The notes under the pieces are model-generated. The model saw only the letters and a program-made list of their open reading frames with translations, was not told where the DNA came from and searched no databases. Source: Dysidea avara (Eukaryota; Porifera; Demospongiae; Dictyoceratida; Dysideidae). Taken from it: a stretch of 64,000 nt of DNA. The stretch lies in contig NC_089277.1 in NCBI RefSeq assembly GCF_963678975.1, positions 24,564,672 through 24,628,671 of the forward strand, written 5' to 3'. Positions 1-11,130 of this stretch are shown here, in pieces; position 1 is the stretch's first letter; the number at the start of each line of letters is the position of its first letter. Both the position numbers and the translations under genes were made by a program.

Positions 1-3000
1 CTGGCTCATCTGCACCTCCTTCAGGTGCCACTGCCACATTGTTCATGACTAGACCAGTTAAAATGATCACCAATCCTCCAATGTAGAATATTGAGAACTG
101 CACATGGAAAAGAAAGTCATATAAATACCTGTACATATATATAATACATGCTACTGTAGTATATAAATTTACTGGTAAAGTGAGTAGCAAAATGTATAAA
201 TATTTATCATACAAAACTCCTCACCAGTGCATGTTGTTGCATGGAGTTATACAGTAGTGGCAAAGTGTACATGTTTTCGTACAATAATGTTCACTACTAT
301 TGATGTTGTAGATTTGAACTACATACATTATGGTAACAGTATATTATGTTTTACTCAAGATACGCACTAATGGCATACAATTTTGGTGGTAGTAAATTAT
401 CTATTGTGGGACATTAGATTAGGTGATTTTTTCTCAAAATACTGAGCTTGATATTAAGGTTCTTCACACTTGCTCACATTTATGTAAAAGTATGATACCC
501 ATATGTGACTGGATATTCAAAAACCCATGCATGCATTTTTTGAATTCCTGATTATCATAATCTACATACTTAGCCAAGTGCATGTTCTGGCAAAGTTTCA
601 ACCTCATAACTTAGGGAGTTACAGTCCTACAAAGTAGCAACAACAGAAAGACTGATTTGTGCATCAAGTATAGGGAAAATAAACTGCAGGCGTTTACTAA
701 AATGGTTGCAACTTATGAGTAAAATGACATTATGGAGTTGAAATTTTCACTATCGTGTTCACCATGAGTAGGGAAATCAATTACTGGGTCCTTGTATCAC
801 CTTTCTTTACTACATACAAAGGAAAAATTAGTAAAGAAAACTTGATCATGTGCTATCGTTTCAATGTGACACAAAACAATGACCATAACTTCTGTATCCT
901 TGAGTATACTTTATCTTTATCATTGTTACTGAGCAGACAGCTCAGCTGATATGCTCAGGAAAAGAAAAGAAGGAAATCACAAAATGAATTTAGCTACGTA
1001 GTTACAAAAATTACAGTTATCAAGTTCCATACTATGTTTGCAGTTCTGCTGAAAAAGAGTCAATTTTGTTGCACTCAATTATGGTAGATGGTAAGTTGTT
1101 CCAATCCTTAATTGATCTGGAGAAAAAACTCCTTTGGTGTGAATAGGTGGATGAGTTTGGTAGAATGAAATGATGAGAGTGATATAGTCTGGTGGATTTT
1201 TTCATTGACCACAAGATCCACTAGTTTGGTGGATCTTATACTGCAATTTGTGGGGCTGTATAACTCCAAAGTTATGGGCATATGAGGCAGAAACTTTGCC
1301 AGATCATACACTTGCCTAAGTGGATTATAAATATTTAATAATAATCAAGAATTTGAAAATGCGTGATTATGTCAGGTTTCGCAGATATATCAGTATATCA
1401 CATATCAGTCCATGAATTCAATATAATTATGTGACCGGATCTGCAAAATCCGATACAATCGCACAAGCCAAGAAAGGGCCTAACAATAAATCTCTATATA
1501 TCATCTTATTTTCCTACTCAAAAAGGCACTTGAAAATCTTTGTTCATTAGCAACAACAGAAAAATCAATTTGTACAGCAAGTGTAGGGAAAATAAATTAC
1601 AGGTGCTTACTAAAATGGTTGTAACTTGTGAATGCAGTGACATACAGAGTTGAAACTTGTACCATTGTATTCACCCTAAATAGGGAAATCAATTGCTGGG
1701 TAAGTTTTCCTTGTATCTTCTTTCTTCACTACATACAGTACAAAGGCGAATTCAGTGAAGAAAGATTAATTGTGTATTACACTTCGACTGGATATACATA
1801 ACTTACATATCCTTTGTCTAATGCAATGAAACAATAAAAATTGAACTCTTCTTGAGTAGACAAATAAAATGATACCCAATTTTTAATTGTTAGACCCTTT
1901 CTTCACTAAGAACAAGCATTCAAAAAAAATCACAGAACCGTTTAATATATCCAAGTATGTCACCCATTGTAATCAATGCTTTATACTGTAAAATTTAGGC
2001 TTGTATGATTATGTCAGTTTTAGCAGACATTAAGTATCAAGCTTTGTTTTCAGCATACTGTGTAAAATGAAAAACATAACTGACACAATAGGGCAAATAT
2101 GCTGCTATTTTATGGATAACATCAAATAACACGTGGTAGCCAAACTTCAATAAACCCCAATAGACAGAATAAGTCATTAAAACATCCAATCCGATATGTG
2201 TGTGACTCTGTGTATACATGATAGTAGAACTTGTAAGTAGAGCTACTAAAACACTGCTGTGAGTGATATAAGTCAAACATAGCACATAAAAAGTGGGAGA
2301 GAGACAAAAATAGTACAAGGTGTTATATTTTGTCTTGAGACCACTTTTTGAGTGCTATATGTGACATATAGCACAAGCCTAGGCAGTGCTTTAACTGTTA
2401 AAGAGAACCGTCACACACTAAACAATTAGAAACTCATGGAGTGCTCCTGAAATTAAACACCTTCGGTAAAATAGGCATTTTGTCTTTGTTGTCCCTGCAT
2501 TATAATATTGTTCTAGACTTGGATGAGTCTGGTACCTTTTGTAATGGCAAAAGGTTTTCAATTGTGTTACTAATAAGCATATTCCATGACATCATCTGTT
2601 TATGTCAGCAAAACTTAACAAGAATGTTCACTGCTGCTAACCACAAGTTAGCATCATCGAAGTCTTCAAGTATGTCTAAATCAAATCCAGTGGTTCTAAT
2701 CACACAGGTTGGATTGGCTGGTCAGCCAACACAGTACAGGCTATTAGCCTAGACTGGCTTGGTTGGTTGGTTGCATTGGCCATAATGGGTGATTAATCAC
2801 TCGAAGCAGGCTATAAGCCTGCAAATAGGTTTGGAAGTTCTATAACTACCTGGTATAGAACTGTGCACTACCCAATATAAAAGAGTTGTGTTCTGTATGG
2901 TTATTATTTATAAGAACTGTTTTTGTACTTTGATCCTCCATGTAAGGTTCTTTATAGTATTACAAATACGTATAAGTGAAGACTAGGAATTTTAAGTTTG

Positions 3001-3678
3001 ATTAGGGATCATAGAAAAAAAAAGTAGTAGGGAAACAAGGAATGTTGCCTACATCTGCAAATATACTAATGGACATTTAATCCCTAATTCAGCTACTTTT
3101 TTCTATGATTCCTAATCAAACTTAACATTCCTATTACTTGTTTGTTTACTATTTTATAACATGATTATGACTGGTGAACCCACACTTACCACATCAAAAG
3201 AAAGGATGGCACCAGAGTTAATATTTTCATCTGAACACGTGCCCCAGCTATCAATTACTGACTCAAAAGTGAAGTGGCCATTACACTTTGCTTTCAGCTA
3301 TGTTCAGCCTGTTTCAAATGACGAACACTTGGAGAAGTGCCTCTGCAATCAATCTGTTTACCATGGAAAATATGAATGATTCCCATTTACAAATGTAGGG
3401 AAGCCATTCCACTACCTTGGGCTGTCAGCAAACAATGGGACACAAAGGAGGACAAAGGTAAGTCCATGATGCATGTATTGTACTGGGACACAAGGAGGAC
3501 AATGGTAAATCTATTATGCGTGTATTGTATATGTACTGCGGTATGCAAAAAGGCAATTCTCGGGATGAAGAGACATAAAACTATGAAAAAATCAAGCTTG
3601 TAGCCTTAGCCGTTAGGGAGTTATATGCTATCCTGAAAGTATCAGGCAAGCTGGCAGGCAACCAGGCTGGCAGGTATC

Positions 3679-3738
<60 letters not shown>

Positions 3739-4897
3739 CAAGGCAGTTAGTTGGTCCATTGAATTTTTAAAAAAATTTGTAACAATCAATTGGAAGCATT
3801 TAGTGTCGCACTTATGGGCTTGGTTACACCTAACCAATACTGCCAAGGTTCCAGGATGGGCTGGATGGCATTGTGATACTGGCTTTTGGATGATATTTTT
3901 GGCCACAAAAACCCAAACCTCCTAATATTACAGAACTGTCATATCCCAGACATCATTTCACTACAAATATGTATGCATGCCTATGCTTGTATTGGTCTAC
4001 AGAGTTGGGACCAACTTAAACTGCTCACTGTGAAATTTGCAAATCCACCAAGGTTAAGTTTTAGCCCTACATTTACCTTGTACATACAAGTATAATTAAG
4101 GCATTTTAAACAAAGGAATGATAGTGGTCTTGTTTACGTCTATTGCATCATATAAAATGTGCATGGCACACATGTCCTGATATTTGAACTCTTCATGAGC
4201 AGGCAAATAAGATGGTGTATAGTTTTAGTCCATTTGAGACTTACTTTCCTGAGTAATGGTTTAGCATAATTTTATTTTGTCTTCATTGTTTCACTTATTT
4301 ATTTAAAAGTATGGTTGAGCAAACTGTGTGGTTTTTCTATGATGGCCACATGATATGCTCACATAGCAACATTATAGTTAACACTGTACAGTGCTCCCTC
4401 AATTATTCAACCTATAATTACCCAAACACTCAGTTATACGAGTAGTAGAAATTACTGTTCTATTAGAGTATTTTGTCTAAGGTGTGCATTCTATTAGAGT
4501 AATTAAACAGGGCTCTGTATACAAATGAATGGGCTTTGATTATTCAAACTGTTTGATTATCTGAACACGTCCTGCCACCAAGGAGGTCAGGGAGCACTGT
4601 ATAAAGTATACATGTCTGTATGTAATGACATAGAGACGATATACAGCAGTTTTGCATGGACAGTGAATACATATGTACACGATGTACTGCACAGTATGTA
4701 ACATGTGACATGCACACATACAAATACATACTTACATACATACCTTATCACCAAAAGGAAGACTGCAAACAGGACACTATAAGCAATGGAGGTTAAAATA
4801 GACAAGCTGGTGATCACAGCTGAGGATATTATTATTGAGATGGGGAAAGCAACATAGAAGATTGTGTTACAAGCATGATGGCCAAGGAAGTATAGCA
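1..4897 (-). CDS. Multi-pass membrane protein gene, copy 1 (3' end off window)
   Basis: Family not recognised. Three exons are supported by splice sites and by comparison with two more copies. Exon 4744-4897 (154 nt) lies between a TTTGTAG acceptor and a GTATGT donor and encodes two hydrophobic helices, including NTIFYVAFPISIIISSAVI and SILTSIAYSVLFAVFLLVI. Exon 3190-3297 (108 nt, phase 0/0) encodes a 36-residue hydrophilic loop with two Cys around a Trp (CNGHFTFESVIDSWGTC). The last exon (1-97, cut by the window edge) begins after TTTTCCATGTGCAG with a helix, FSIFYIGGLVIILTGLVM; its paralogs show that an acidic tail follows. A possible further exon is 5058-5096 (13 codons, GTAAGT donor), but its phase does not join 4744-4897 directly, so exons are missing from my model. 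The arrangement suggests a protein of about four membrane helices with one Cys-containing outer loop. Of three copies this is the only one without a visible frameshift. The introns hold a LINE fragment, a pogo-like MITE and a GGCA microsatellite. Confidence 0.55.
1032..1214 (-). pseudogene. LINE reverse-transcriptase C-terminal remnant
   Basis: About 60 codons read like the extreme C-terminus of a CR1/Jockey-type LINE ORF2: SFFSRSIKDWNNLPSTIIEC matches the family pattern SFFPRTIRDWNxLP followed by an acidic segment and a final Ser-Phe. The frame is lost upstream (1215-1320), although that stretch still looks derived from the same ORF. The same fragment is at the equivalent place in the other two copies of the membrane-protein gene, so the insertion predates the segmental duplication. 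It lies in an intron and is not a working gene. Confidence 0.7.
1215..3189. other. Intron of the membrane-protein gene with conserved unexplained segments
   Basis: No complete exon can be fixed here. Two parts are alike in all three paralogs. 2120-2290 has a hydrophobic minus-strand reading frame, but its frame differs between copies through 1-2 nt indels. 2440-2720 has a short open minus-strand stretch near 2540-2580 between AG and GT dinucleotides. Either could be a decayed or short exon. At 1432 there is a TGTGACCGGATCTGC-like terminal-repeat sequence of the MITE family common in this window. 2990-3125 contains a degenerate inverted repeat (CCTAATCAAACTTAA and its complement). Confidence 0.3.
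3657..3740. repeat. (GGCA)n microsatellite
   Basis: An almost perfect array of GGCA units, about 80 bp, in an intron of the membrane-protein gene. In copy 2 the same place has instead four units of a 16-bp repeat (28118-28185). In copy 3 it has nearly none (46020-46055). Confidence 0.9.
4389..4599. mobile_element. pogo/Tigger-like MITE, copy 1
   Basis: Terminal inverted repeats CAGTGCTCCCT and AGGGAGCACTG bound a 211-bp element, with TA on both sides. TA duplication and a CAGTG..CCCT terminus are typical of pogo/Tigger-derived elements. It is non-coding. Its interior carries the motif TTCTATTAGAGTA, which recurs in unrelated repeats here. Orthologous insertions in copies 2 and 3 mean it predates the duplication. 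Confidence 0.75.
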
Positions 4898-5718
4898 CTA
4901 CAAAAAAAATTGATGACATGACCACAATAGTATACAAGATGGTAGCACTACGAGGGAACTTTCAAGCAAAATGGCAACCAAAAGATGCTGTTGTTATAGG
5001 TAATTATAGAAATACTTTACAACACAAAACACACCTTCATAGAAGAGGCTTACTTACAGGGTACCTAACATCAAATCTAGTGGTAAAAGTAAACTGCTAC
5101 AAAAACGCCAATATTAATTTTGGATTTTAAAGTGCCTGCCTACCTGCCTGCCAAACCACATTTGAGTGGCTAGAGGCTAAACAACACATCATGCAGCCTC
5201 TATGTAGGAGAACTTTTATTATATACTTGTAAACACATTTGGTAGCAATATATGTGACCGGATCTTGGAAAGCTAACCTTTTGGATCATAGGCGGTGGAG
5301 ATGGGGGGGGGCATGGTCCCCCACTTTTTTGGGACACTGTTTGCAAGAAAAGATCGAGATACTCTTATAGAACAGTCAGGATCTGGATACTCTAATAGAG
5401 CAGTCACAGTATTCAGAGAAGCAGTGTAGCAAATTACTTAATTACGTATGTGTGGTTATAAATAAGGACATACAATTGGTGGAGAGCAGCTATTGTCAGC
5501 AGGCTGTGACCTTATAGCTGGCCTGGCCCCTCATTCTTTGGCTTGTTCCACCACCCCTATTTTGGACACAAGCAGAAAAAAATTTCAACAATTTTTAATT
5601 GATTTTTTTGTACATTCTGATAAAGCAACTATTAAACCTTCTTGCTGTGAAGTTTCATACCCATAGCTTCTTTTTCCTAGGAGATATGAATCCCAAGGGC
5701 GCTGTTCCTAATCCTAAG

Positions 5719-6102
5719 CAGAGGCGGATCCAGAGCTTGGACAGGGGAGGGGTACAAAGAGGGTAAGTTGTAGGTGGTTGGGGAGAAGCAGCAAATAATC
5801 ACCTCTTAGTAGCGTCTCACTGTTCATTTTTGCCATTTTGGCCTTTTCAGATGGTTGTAAAGTCTTAAAAGCTGTTTAAAACGCTCTGAATGTCTTAAAC
5901 AACAGCAACACGATAATTATTTTTAGATGCGCCTAGTGCGGACGAAGGTACTGGGTGACAATCTTACAGTTAGTTTGACTTTCGTTCTCTTTGGTTTCAG
6001 GTGATTTGTAATAAATGTTAGTAAAATGTGCATATTGATAGACTGATCTTGGCCTGACATGAAGTTTAGTAGTTATTTTAATCAGAAGTCTGGCTCTACA
6101 AG

Positions 6103-6133
<31 letters not shown>

Positions 6134-6170
6134 TTTGCCCCAAATGCCCCATCCTGGATCCGTGGCACTG
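5719..6170. mobile_element. Short TIR element, CAGAGGCGGATCCAG type, with poly-G run
   Basis: CAGAGGCGGATCCAG at 5719 and CTGGATCCGTGGCACTG ending at 6170 form an imperfect inverted repeat, 452 bp apart. The element lacks coding sequence. It includes an uninterrupted run of 30 G at 6102-6131. The flanks both contain TTCCTAATCC, so a target duplication cannot be read cleanly. This terminus type is common in non-autonomous hAT-like elements. Confidence 0.5.
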
Positions 6171-6255
6171 TTCCTAATCCTAGGGGCGTTTTCTAATCCT
6201 AGGGGTGCTGTTATTAATCCTTTGTCAACAATATCAACAGTGATTATTGAAGATT

Positions 6256-6392
6256 AGTCACGAAACCGGTAAACGGTTACCGGTTTCCGGTTAAACAGTT
6301 ATGCTTTAAAGGAACCGGTTAGATGCTTTAAACCGGTTAGATGCTTTAAACCGGTAAACGGTTACTGGTTTCCGGTTTCCTACCGAAATTGT
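6256..6392. repeat. CCGGTT-rich direct and inverted repeat cluster
   Basis: Two copies of AAACCGGTAAACGGTTAC (near 6263 and 6348) flank a tandem ATGCTTTAAACCGGTTAG repeat. Reverse-complement pairs (AACCGG/CCGGTT) give strong hairpin potential. Similar sequence, TTAATCC followed by GTCAACA, lies on both sides, which suggests an insertion. No gene. Confidence 0.6.
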
Positions 6393-6468
6393 CAATTAAT
6401 CCTTAGTCAACACTATCAACACTTTCCTTGCATGTCATTGAGCAGCATAGCTATTTAGATGTAAAAAA

Positions 6469-6546
6469 GAGCATTTGCATATCCATGGTAACCGTAAATG
6501 ACGTTGACTGACACACACCTGCCGCCATATTGCTGTACCACCTGTT
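6469..6546 (+). repeat. Left terminal inverted repeat of the ISL2EU element
   Basis: 78 bp matching the reverse complement of 12317-12394. Both run from GAGC and TTTGC through CCATGGTAACCGTAAATGAC to GTACCACCTGTT. The outer border GAGC is the last matching base run; bases beyond it differ. Confidence 0.85.
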
Positions 6547-6900
6547 GCCGCACTGTGTCACGAAACACGTGGACAGTACAGTCAATTGCAGAATTCTTGA
6601 AAAAAGTATGCCGTACCGTGAGTGCTTCCGTAAGGCTCCCTGTGAGTAAATTTTATTGTCCTTGCCACGGATTCAACAGCAACTGAACCACACTAATCTT
6701 TTTCCTCAATCCGGGTGATCCGGCGTCACTACAAATAGTTTTCCAGCCCACGGAATGTTTACGGCACGGGAAGAGGAATTTCAACAATTCTGCAATCGAC
6801 TGTAGTTAGTGAGTGGCGTATCTCGTGGTTTACTGTTTATTCAAGGTTTTACGGCTTATTCAAGGATTAATTGTTTGTTTATTTTTTGCTTAAATCAAGG

Positions 6901-9133
6901 TCAGCAAATGTTGGAGATTACTAGAGAGCGAAGGAGGGCCTGGCTGAAAGCTATTTCGAGAGAGGATTTAATGGAGGAGAAGCTAGCAAATGTCTGGGTT
7001 TGCGAGTGTCATTTTGTGGCTAGTGAGTACAGTATCTATAGACGGGTTGCCTTTTTAAGGCGTGGTCGTTTTACCGTAAATTTTCCACATACTTCCGAGT
7101 TCGCTAAGTCAAAAATGTATTACGGCTATTGGAGAAAATGAACGTTTCGGTGAACTTTAGCAAGCAAGAGTTAGCCAGCCTTCAGAACAAAAAGTATGTT
7201 ATAGAGAAAGGTTCGAGCTATAACATATCCAGCGTGTAAGGTGAAGGCTGAACGAGAAGATGATTTTCTCTCAATCTCGGGTTTTTGGAAAGCGATAAAA
7301 CTCGCTGAAAACATTCTTTGTAAGACTTTGCTACTACTTAGAATGATAGACTGGATGATTTTAACTCATCTTGTACCTTTGAAGAACCAAAAACGTTTGT
7401 CAAACTATTTTAAAAAATGGGTTTTTTGTTGACTTCTTGACCAACATTGTAATCATGCGTAAAACGGAAAGTCGCGTTTTCTTGCGTTACACAAGGGACA
7501 CGCCCTAAATAGGCAACCCGTCTATTGAAAGTGCATGCATTGATATGCATTGATTATATACAAAATATTTATAGTGTATTATTTGTTATACTTGTACACT
7601 GTATGCGTATTGGTTTTCAGTCCAGCTTATACATTTCCTGAGTAGCTAGGAAATTTATAATCCATGATTCAGTTTTTTTTTTTTTTTTTTAACCATCATT
7701 AACAATTGTGATGAAAAGATGTACAAATCATTGATACTCATGAGTTTAACATTTGTCACACCATCAAATGCTCTGTAGGGAAGCCTGCTGACACAATGGA
7801 TAAGCATAATGTTGATTGGTTCCCCACACTGGAACTTGGACACAGCAAGCTAGATGTGGCAGTAGTACATGCAGCTAGTGAAAGAGCCTCAGAAAGAGAA
7901 GCACGAGCCAAAGAGAGGAACAAAAGAGTTTTTGAGGTGAATTCAAATATTAGTACATCAGGCAGTACCTCAGCCTCTACCTTGGCAACTACCTCTAGTA
8001 CCTCAACTACAACAACTAGTAACTCAACCAGTACCTCTACAATAACCACTATGTCAACCATAATGTCTACAACAAACAGTACCTTGATCACTAACCCAAC
8101 CTTTATTTTGACAAACGGTACCTTGACTTCAACCAGTACAACAACAGGACAGTCCAGTCAGTTGTCACTTAATTCAAACAGTGGGCTGATAGACCATGCA
8201 ATACAGACAGCTGATGGTGAAACTCAAACTCCAAGGCCACCTAAAATGTGTAACAAAGCCGTACAGACGGATGACGATAATTTTTTCTGTGAGAACAACA
8301 TTATGTCTGATGATGCCAAGGTACAATACTACACTGGGTTAGCTACTAGCCTTCTCCTGTTAAAAACATTTGAGCTAGTGATGGGCTCCTTTGCACTAGG
8401 TGATAAACGTTCATACTATTGGAGGTCGTTCATGATAGTGCTCATGAAATTGAGGCTTAACTTGGGATTACAAGACATTGCTTACCGGTTAGGAATTTGT
8501 ACATCAACTGTCAGTAGGCGGCGTTTCCATGAAATGTTGGATATAATGTCTTGTCGTTTGGAGTGGCTCATCAAGTGGCCTGAAAGAGAGGAATTATGGA
8601 AGACTATGCCCAGCTGTTTTCGAGCAACATATGGCACTAAGGTTGTTGCAGTAATTGATTGTTTCGAGATTAAAATTGAAACCCCTAGTCATCTAGTGGC
8701 AAAATCATCCACTTGGTCTCAATACAAGCATGCAAATACAGCAAAAGTGTTCATTGCAATGTGTCCACAAGGTGTAACAAGCTTCATTTCACCTGCCTGG
8801 GGTGGAAGGGTCAGTGACAAACTTTTGACAGTCAACTCTGGATTTTTAAACAAATTACTTCCAGGAGATTGTGTTCTTGCGGACCGGGGATTTGATATTG
8901 CTGAAGATGTGGCCAGAATGCAGGAAACACTTCATATACCATCATTTATAAGAGGCTGTTCCCAACTCTCACCCATAGATGTTGAGGCAACAAGGAAGTT
9001 AGCGAATGTACGGATACACATAGAACGTGTCATTGGAGCTACCCGTCAGAGGTACTCAATTTTGATGAGTTGTATCCCTATTGATTTTTTAAAGCCCAAA
9101 CACCTGGCGACAAACCACCAATCGATAAAATAA
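6901..9133 (+). pseudogene. THAP/DDE transposase of the ISL2EU element
   Basis: Exon ending at 7022 (donor GTGAGT) encodes the C-terminal half of a THAP zinc finger (RRAWLKAISRE, then VCECHF). Its N-terminal half, with the first Cys pair, was not found. The next exon starts at 7779 after CTCTGTAG and reads KPADTMDKHNVDWFPTLELG, the usual post-THAP segment. A Ser/Thr-rich linker (7960-8160) follows, then a helix-turn-helix (LQDIAYRLGICTSTVSRRRF) and a DDE_Tnp_4 core. Counting from the ATG at 7796, the catalytic residues are Asp288 (VVAVIDCFEI), Asp363 (CVLADRGF) and Glu410 (RIHIERVIG). The frame ends at 9133, but a one-base shift at about 9090-9108 would lead into GDKPPIDKIILVCSALNNLC, the family's normal C-terminus, ending at 9189. 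The catalytic core is intact; the last about 30 residues are lost. Confidence 0.85.
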
Positions 9134-9309
9134 TATTAGTGTGTTCAGCCCTAAACAATCTTTGTGTTTCAGTTGTACCAGTAGAATAGTCATGTAATTG
9201 AACAATTATTATTATTATTAATAGATGAACTTTGTCATGTTATTATTTACTTCATTAAAAAACCTATACAAACTTTTAATAGTTAATAATAAACTAACAC
9301 AAGGTGAAG

Positions 9310-11130
9310 TCACTGCTTAGTCCGCTGCCGTTTACGGGAAAACTCAGGCATTGTCCTGCAGTTTGGACAATACCACTTACTGGAACGTGGTTTAGGTATC
9401 TTGAGACATTCAAGGTGAAACCATGAGCCATGTAAACAATTAGGATTGTCACATCCAACCATTTCACCACCCTTATCTTCCTTACAGTAACAGTATGTAT
9501 ATTCAGCAGATACCACTGAAGCTGCAGCAGTCTGATCAGGCATAACTGCCTTCCGAGAGTACCACTTAGCAAGTAACTCTGGTAAAAGACAAATTTTGAA
9601 AACTTTTTCGGCAGCTTTAACATGTTCTATAAAACTTTCATTTAGAAAGATGCGTTCACATGACAAATTGGGGGAAGCATCACTGAATGTAGCTACAACA
9701 AAGTCAGCATAATTTGCTGAACAAACAAGCAGTTGTGTCTGAACCTGGTAATAATATCCATGCTTTTCAGAGAGTTTACCATTATTGAGATAGGGTGCTT
9801 CATCTGGAGTGCTCTCTCTGATGCAGTATGGGCATTTGATTTCCAGTACCCCACATCCACAGCAGTCACACTGCACCACTCCATCAGGACTGGCACCAAT
9901 GTATGGATATTCTGTGCTTACTACGAATCCACTATTTCTGTACTGAAAATTTGTATGCATGGGTTTCATCATCTCAATGTATGCCAATCTTGCAACAGCT
10001 TCATGTTCACACCCCCATGTGGTTGCTGGCGTTGTGAACTTTTTCAAATGTGGATAACAGATCTGGCTTAGTAATGATTGCGAAGGATGGCTTGGGTCTG
10101 TGGCATAAACTGCTTTCATTTTTGATGCAGTAATCCTTCCTGCTCTTTGTTTAAACCAAGCTGGACTCTTGGCTTGCTCTCGAGTGTAAACTTCAATATT
10201 CTGTACCTCTTCTGGTGTAACCGATAACTGCAATTCATCACATACTTCCAACAACTCAGTGTAAAGCAATTCTTCATTTTCTGGATTGTACAGATCAAGC
10301 AGTGATGGAGGTAGCTGAATAGTATTTGTTGTGGGTTTAAATTCATTAGAAATGGAGGTACTATTGAACAAATTGCCGGTCGGTTGTGAGCAATATCTCT
10401 AAGGAAGACCATTTGCTCCTCAGCAGATGACCATTTGCTCCTCAGCAGATGGAGGAACACACAAAAAGGAACTTGTTGACTGACAGGCTGATGAACTAGT
10501 GGATGGGTGCTCAGAAACTGGCAATTCTTCTGCTACCTGAAACATATCCTCAAGTGGTGTAATGTCACTTAGATGATGAGCCCCTCTCCTTTTGTTACAG
10601 CTGATTCTAGGCTTTGGTTTGGAGAGTGGCAGCTCTGAAATTGGCAAGTATGGAATAGCATCAACAAACTTAAGGTAGGTTCCTTCCACATACAACTAGT
10701 TTGTGTGCAAGTTAGTTTTGATCGAGCTGCAGATTCCAGGTAGAAAAGGATTGCTGCTACATGAGAATAAACTTCTCCAAGTCCTGCCATGCAGGTACAA
10801 TGTCCACAATCAACAGTTCCATCAAGTAGACTCATCACCCATGATTCAAGTGGAGGGTCATTAGCTCGTTGCGAATGTCTCACCTGTAATTGTATTAAAC
10901 TACTATACTACATAATATGGGTACTTATCTTTCTTACATACCTTGGCAACTGTAACTATTTTACTACCAATTTTCTTTGATCCCAAACAGTTCACAAAGC
11001 CACACATAAAGTACTTGTAAGCATCAAAGCTTTTAAAAGCTTTAAACATCTCAGAGGTACAGAAGCTTGTAGTCAAAACAAGATAGTTGAAGATGTCTGT
11101 GTTTGTGACCGACGGGATAACTTCCTTACT
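9310..11130 (-). pseudogene. SWIM/YqaJ nuclease/PHD protein of the ISL2EU element
   Basis: Order in the protein: an N-terminal part on exon 10942-11130 (NYLVLTTSF, EMFKAFKSFDAYKYFMCGFV), with donor GTATGT; exon 2 from 10883 with a SWIM-type zinc finger (DCGHCTCMAGLGEVYSHVAA); a linker; a YqaJ-like recombinase/nuclease domain (WFKQRAGRITASKM, GASPDGVV, LEIKCPY); and a C-terminal PHD finger (CYCKEDKGGEMVGCDN ... WYCPNC) ending at 9310. Family knowledge says YqaJ domains are lambda-exonuclease-like; the role in transposition is inferred. Breaks: a frameshift near 10675-10695, a 22-bp tandem duplication at 10407-10450, another frameshift near 10340-10375, and TAT for the third SWIM cysteine codon (10767-10769). 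The 353-codon stretch 9310-10371 is open and covers the whole nuclease and PHD part. Confidence 0.8.

Noticed and set aside
2037-2318. Hydrophobic 93-codon minus-strand frame as a membrane-protein exon
   Set aside because: Copies 2 and 3 differ by 1-2 nt indels inside it, two frames compete, and no good donor follows. Kept only as a conserved unexplained segment.
3376-3603. Plus-strand open frame, with relatives at 27333-27548 and 45752-46048
   Set aside because: The similarity comes from the segmental duplication. The frame contains a short tandem repeat (GGGACACAAAGGAGGACAAA), changes length in each copy and has no recognisable domain.
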